From Usitatibacter palustris (GTDB lineage: Bacteria; Pseudomonadota; Gammaproteobacteria; Burkholderiales; Usitatibacteraceae), in assembly GCF_013003985.1 (NCBI RefSeq), contig NZ_CP053073.1:1984001-2048000 (forward strand): a stretch of 64,000 nt of DNA, in the 5' to 3' direction. Positions 60,919-64,000 of the stretch are shown piece after piece; the stretch's first letter is position 1; each line of letters begins with the position of its first letter. The notes beneath the pieces are model-generated. The model was not told the origin of the DNA and did no database searches. It worked only from the letters and a program-made list of their open reading frames with translations. The position numbers and the translations under genes are program-made.

Positions 60919-61899
60919 ATGTCGAATCGGATTGTCGCGCGAGGCCTTGCGGCCGTCGTCCTGGCGGTTGCCGCCATCGGTGTCGCCAGCGCCCAGGGCT
61001 GGCCCAATCGTCCGATCAAGTGGATCAACCCCTTCCCGGCCGGCGGCGGCACGGATGCGTTCGCGCGGCCGATGGCAACCAAGCTCTCGCTGGCGCTCGG
61101 CCAGAACGTGCTGATCGAGAATCTCGGCGGCGCGGGCGGCACGCTCGGCGCGGCCACCGCATCGAAGGCCCCGGCGGATGGCTACACGTTCTTCGTCGGC
61201 GCCGTGCACCACACGATCGCCGAAACGCTCTACACGAAGCTCCCGTATGCCGGCCTCGAGAAGGACTTCGAACCGATCACGGTGCTCGCCTTCGTGCCCA
61301 ACGTGATCTCGCTCCATCCCAAGCACGACTTCAAGACGGTCGCCGACCTCGTGAAGTACGCGAAGGCGAACCCGGGAAAGCTCAACTTCGGCTCCGCCGG
61401 CAACGGCACCACGCACCACATGGTGGGCGAGCTCTTCAAGCTGAAGACCGGCACGAATCTCGTCCACGTCCCGTACAAGGGCGCCGGCCCCCTCATGCCC
61501 GATCTCCTCGGCGGCGTGGTCGACCTCGCCTTCGACGGGATGAGCACGTCGGGTCCGCAGATCAAGGCAGGCAAGCTGCGCGGCCTGGCGGTGACCTCGG
61601 CCAACCGCAACGCGCTCCTGCCCGATGTGCCGACGATGGGCGAGTCGGGCATCCCGGACTTCAAGGTGACCACGTGGTACGCCATCTTCGCGATCAAGGG
61701 CACGCCCAAGGACATCCAGCAGAAGATGTACGAGGCGATCGTGAAGCAGCTTTCCGATCCGGACATCAAGAACATCTGGGCGCAGCAAGGCGGCGAAGCG
61801 GGCGGCATGCCCCCGGCGGAGTTCGGAAAGTTCGTGCGTTCCGAGATCGAGAGCTGGGGCAAGGTCGTGAAGGAATCCGGCGCCAAGATCGACAACTGA
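60919..61899 (+). CDS. Bug/TctC-type tripartite tricarboxylate receptor (second copy)
   Basis: 326 residues with a signal peptide (GLAAVVLAVAAIGVASA) and the family opening WPNRPIKWINPFPAGGGTDAFARP, GGAGGTLGAATASKAPADGYTF and NFGSAGNGTTHHMVGELFK. A periplasmic carboxylate receptor. The 70-base gap behind the TRAP genes (GGGAGAACG as ribosome site) allows read-through. No membrane partners are nearby. Confidence 0.92.
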   Translation: MSNRIVARGLAAVVLAVAAIGVASAQGWPNRPIKWINPFPAGGGTDAFARPMATKLSLALGQNVLIENLGGAGGTLGAATASKAPADGYTFFVGAVHHTIAETLYTKLPYAGLEKDFEPITVLAFVPNVISLHPKHDFKTVADLVKYAKANPGKLNFGSAGNGTTHHMVGELFKLKTGTNLVHVPYKGAGPLMPDLLGGVVDLAFDGMSTSGPQIKAGKLRGLAVTSANRNALLPDVPTMGESGIPDFKVTTWYAIFAIKGTPKDIQQKMYEAIVKQLSDPDIKNIWAQQGGEAGGMPPAEFGKFVRSEIESWGKVVKESGAKIDN

Positions 61900-61900
61900 C

Positions 61901-62272
61901 ATGGCCGACATCGACGTCCGTCGCGCGCATGACCTCGGTCTCAAGGCTGCGCGCGCGGCCGCCGACAAGATGATCGAGCATCTCGCGAAGAAGTTCGACC
62001 TGAAGGGCGCCTGGAACGGCAACACGCTGAACTTCGCGCGATCCGGGGTGACCGGGTCGCTCGAAGTCGGCGACAAGGACCTCCACCTGAGCATCACGCT
62101 CGGGTTCCTGCTGAAGGCGATGAGGGGCTCGATCGAGCGCGCCGTGCATGGCGAGCTCGATGCGCTGTTTGCCGCGAAGGCCGAGCCGAAGAAGAAAGAG
62201 GAAGCCGCGCCGCCTAGAAAGGCCGCGGAAGCTACGCCGAAAAAGGGACCTGCGAAGAAAAAAGCGCCTTAG
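61901..62272 (+). CDS. Polyhydroxyalkanoate-system family protein
   Basis: 123 residues: the core (about 1-85, IDVRRAHDLGLKAARAAADKMIEHLAKKFDLKGAWNGNTLNFARSG, SLEVGDKDLHLSITLGFLLKAM) matches the polyhydroxyalkanoic acid system (PHA granule region) family. A Lys/Ala/Pro-rich tail (KAEPKKKEEAAPPRKAAEA, then KKGPAKKKAP) resembles histone-like PhaF tails. It starts one base after the receptor stop. It overlaps the convergent gene by about 40 bases at its 3' end. Confidence 0.85.
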   Translation: MADIDVRRAHDLGLKAARAAADKMIEHLAKKFDLKGAWNGNTLNFARSGVTGSLEVGDKDLHLSITLGFLLKAMRGSIERAVHGELDALFAAKAEPKKKEEAAPPRKAAEATPKKGPAKKKAP

Positions 62273-62933
62273 CGATCGCGCGTTCGCGCGCGGCGATCGT
62301 CGCCAGGAATTCCTCCGCGCCATCCATCTCGCGGAAGGACGCAAAGCCCCTCTCCAGGAACGTCTGCAGGTCCGCGAGGCCCGCGAGCCTTGCCGGCGTG
62401 CGCATGAGCTTCAGCGTGCGATAAACCATCGGCTTCTTCACGAGGCGATCGAGCCGCTCGCCCACCGCGGCAATCAGCTCGATCTGCCGCTCGCGTTCGG
62501 CCGGCGTGCTCGCCGCGCGATAGGCCCTGGCGTAGCTCGCTTCGTGAATGGGCCCCGGCGGCAGCGCCTCGGAGGTCCGACGGTCGAGCGATTCGGAAAG
62601 CGCATCGACTTCGATCGCCAGCGAGGCCGTCTCCACCGCAGTCGCCGGCAGCGTGCGCACCAGCAGTGGATAGATCCGAAGCATCTCGGCATCGCGCGCG
62701 CTGAAATCCTTCGGGCCGTAGAGGTCCTCGAGGAAGAACGTCGTGGCCTGCCGGTAGCGCGGCTGGGCCGAGAGGTCGGTATAGGTCCGGGCGAGGCGAT
62801 CCGATTGCCAGCGCTTCAACTCGGCGAGACGTGGCGGCGGACCGGCTGAGGCATCGCGGCCCCGCAAGTCGCGGAGGGTTTCGAGGTGGCTGCGCAGGGC
62901 TTCCGGGCCGGCGCTGATGGTGTCGGGAGGCAC
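62232..62933 (-). CDS. Conserved hypothetical protein (FFLEDLYGPKDFS type)
   Basis: About 233 residues if GTG 62933 is the start; a longer frame to 63023 exists, but its first 30 codons lie in AT-rich DNA that looks like a promoter. All-helical sequence with the recognisable block RYRQATTFFLEDLYGPKDFSARD and a C-terminal ERGFASFREMDGAEEFLATIAARER. I know similar conserved proteins without function. It is divergent from the aldehyde dehydrogenase. Confidence 0.7.
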   Translation of the reverse strand: MPPDTISAGPEALRSHLETLRDLRGRDASAGPPPRLAELKRWQSDRLARTYTDLSAQPRYRQATTFFLEDLYGPKDFSARDAEMLRIYPLLVRTLPATAVETASLAIEVDALSESLDRRTSEALPPGPIHEASYARAYRAASTPAERERQIELIAAVGERLDRLVKKPMVYRTLKLMRTPARLAGLADLQTFLERGFASFREMDGAEEFLATIAARERAIAKALFSSQVPFSA

Positions 62934-63046
62934 TATTCGGTATTCTAACGACTGATTGAAACGAGCGTTTGAATCCAGATCAATTGGATGACATGTAGTA
63001 GCCGTATGCTCGTTTATTACCAAACACTTAATAGAGATACCTAAAG

Positions 63047-64000
63047 TTGAATCTCAAGGACGTCCCGCCCTCCAAAGCGCCTGAAACCACCCCGCTGGAG
63101 GCCCTTTTCGCCCGCCAGCGCGCGCTGTCCCAGGGAGGGCTGGGGCTCGACGCCGGACAGCGCGCCGCCGCCCTTTCCGCCCTCGAAGCGCTTCTCCGGG
63201 AGCACGGACGGGAGATCGCCGCCGCGATCCACGCCGACTTCGGCGGGCGCTCCGTTCACGAGACCCAGCTCCTCGAGATCTTTCCCTCGATCGAAGCCTT
63301 GCGCCATGCACGTCGGCATTTTCGCGCCTGGATGCGGCCGCGCCGGCGCGCGACGAATCTCTGGTTCCTCCCCGGCCGGTCGCGCCTCATCGCGCAGCCG
63401 CTCGGCGTGGTGGGCATCGTGGTGCCCTGGAACTACCCGCTCTATCTGGCCATCGGTCCGATCGCGAGTGCGATTTCCGCGGGCAATCGCGTCCTCGTGA
63501 AGATGTCCGAGGTCGCCCCGGCCACGGGCGCGCTCTTCGAGAAGCTCGTCGCGCAGCGCTTCGATCCCGCGGTGCTCGCGGTGGTCAACGGCGGGCCCGA
63601 GATCGCGCGTGAGTTCAGTGCCCTGCCCTTCGACCATTTGCTCTTCACGGGATCGACGGCCGTCGGGCGCCACGTGATGCGCGCGGCCGCGGAGAACCTC
63701 ACGCCGGTGACGCTCGAGCTCGGCGGCAAGTCGCCGGCCATCGTCGGCCGCGATTTCTCCGTCGCGCAGGCCGCCGATCGCATCCTCTACGGCAAGTGCC
63801 TCAACGCGGGCCAGACGTGCATCGCGCCCGACTACGTCCTGGTGCCCGAGGAACGCGTCGCCGAATTCGTCGATGCCGCAAAGGCCAGTGTCGCGCGGCT
63901 TTACCCGCGCATCGCGGACAACCCGGACTTCACCTCGATCGTGAACGATCGCCAGCACGCGCGGCTTGCGGGCTACGTTGACGATGCCGCGGCAAAGGGC
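63047..64000 (+). CDS. Coniferyl-aldehyde-dehydrogenase-like enzyme (3' end outside window)
   Basis: The frame is open from TTG 63047 to the right edge, so at least 318 residues are present and the C-terminus is missing. Aldehyde dehydrogenase motifs: GVVGIVVPWNYPLYLAIGPIASAISAGN (NAD site), FTGSTAVGRHVMRAAAENL, catalytic Glu in LELGGKSPAIVG and catalytic Cys in NAGQTCIAPDYVLVP. The APDYV form after the Cys is typical of coniferyl aldehyde dehydrogenases. It oxidises an aldehyde to an acid with NAD(P). The 112 bases ahead are AT-rich and promoter-like. Confidence 0.88.
   Translation, partial: MNLKDVPPSKAPETTPLEALFARQRALSQGGLGLDAGQRAAALSALEALLREHGREIAAAIHADFGGRSVHETQLLEIFPSIEALRHARRHFRAWMRPRRRATNLWFLPGRSRLIAQPLGVVGIVVPWNYPLYLAIGPIASAISAGNRVLVKMSEVAPATGALFEKLVAQRFDPAVLAVVNGGPEIAREFSALPFDHLLFTGSTAVGRHVMRAAAENLTPVTLELGGKSPAIVGRDFSVAQAADRILYGKCLNAGQTCIAPDYVLVPEERVAEFVDAAKASVARLYPRIADNPDFTSIVNDRQHARLAGYVDDAAAKG

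Overview
This 64 kb window is a GC-rich, gene-dense stretch of a betaproteobacterial chromosome. The reasons for that placement are: two Bug/TctC-type solute receptors (a family hugely expanded in Betaproteobacteria), a Tim44-like exported protein, HemP next to a bacterioferritin-associated ferredoxin, a DUF1178/malonate gene group, a polyhydroxyalkanoate-granule protein, and an IPTL-CTERM surface protein. I cannot name the species. I see no rRNA, tRNA, insertion sequence, phage or CRISPR array. Both ends cut genes (dnaE2 on the left, an aldehyde dehydrogenase on the right).

Layout. 0-4 kb: the tail of error-prone polymerase dnaE2, a membrane protein, then a tightly overlapping minus-strand operon in which two small exported or membrane peptides flank a ferritin-like diiron protein. 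4-8 kb: an OmpR-type response regulator bracketed by two copies of a palindromic repeat, followed by a large hybrid histidine kinase. 8-13 kb: hydrolase, small exported proteins, a COQ4-like protein and a Tim44-like protein. 13-21 kb: aldarate catabolism (gudD, garD, an isocitrate-lyase-family enzyme, a Bug receptor) with an MFS and an AspT-type transporter. 21-26 kb: a large mosaic surface protein and a large-subunit catalase.

26.4-31.6 kb is the most interesting region. Two sigma-54 activators (one with a receiver domain, one without) sit divergently among genes for stress-type proteins: a PA2169-like bundle, PRC-barrel, CsbD, DUF3309, a hydrophilic protein, a BON lipoprotein and a small membrane protein. 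Three intergenic spots match the sigma-54 -24/-12 promoter with exact GG-N10-GC spacing, and two of the upstream regions share a near-identical GCAC/GTGC dyad that could be the activator site. I read this as a sigma-54-controlled envelope or general stress regulon that carries its own activators.

31.6-38.6 kb: fumC, cytochrome b561, two YceI proteins, a kynureninase-like enzyme, DUF3429 and an S9 peptidase, with a long inverted repeat between the last two. 38.6-46.5 kb: an iron island (hemP, bfd, tonB, a cytochrome c-FTR1 fusion, a siderophore receptor, piuC, bacterioferritin, an 8-Cys exported protein) with two Fur-box-like sites. 46.5-57.9 kb: glutaryl-CoA dehydrogenase, then a minus-strand malonate/2-hydroxyacid operon (GntR regulator, FAD/Fe-S dehydrogenase, a fused malonate-decarboxylase-like carboxyltransferase, matB, malonyl-CoA decarboxylase, DUF1178) divergent from a serine-glyoxylate aminotransferase, with two copies of a likely GntR operator between them. 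58-61.9 kb: a complete TRAP transporter and a second Bug receptor. 61.9-64 kb: a PHA-granule-type protein, an unknown protein and the start of a coniferyl-aldehyde-dehydrogenase-like gene.
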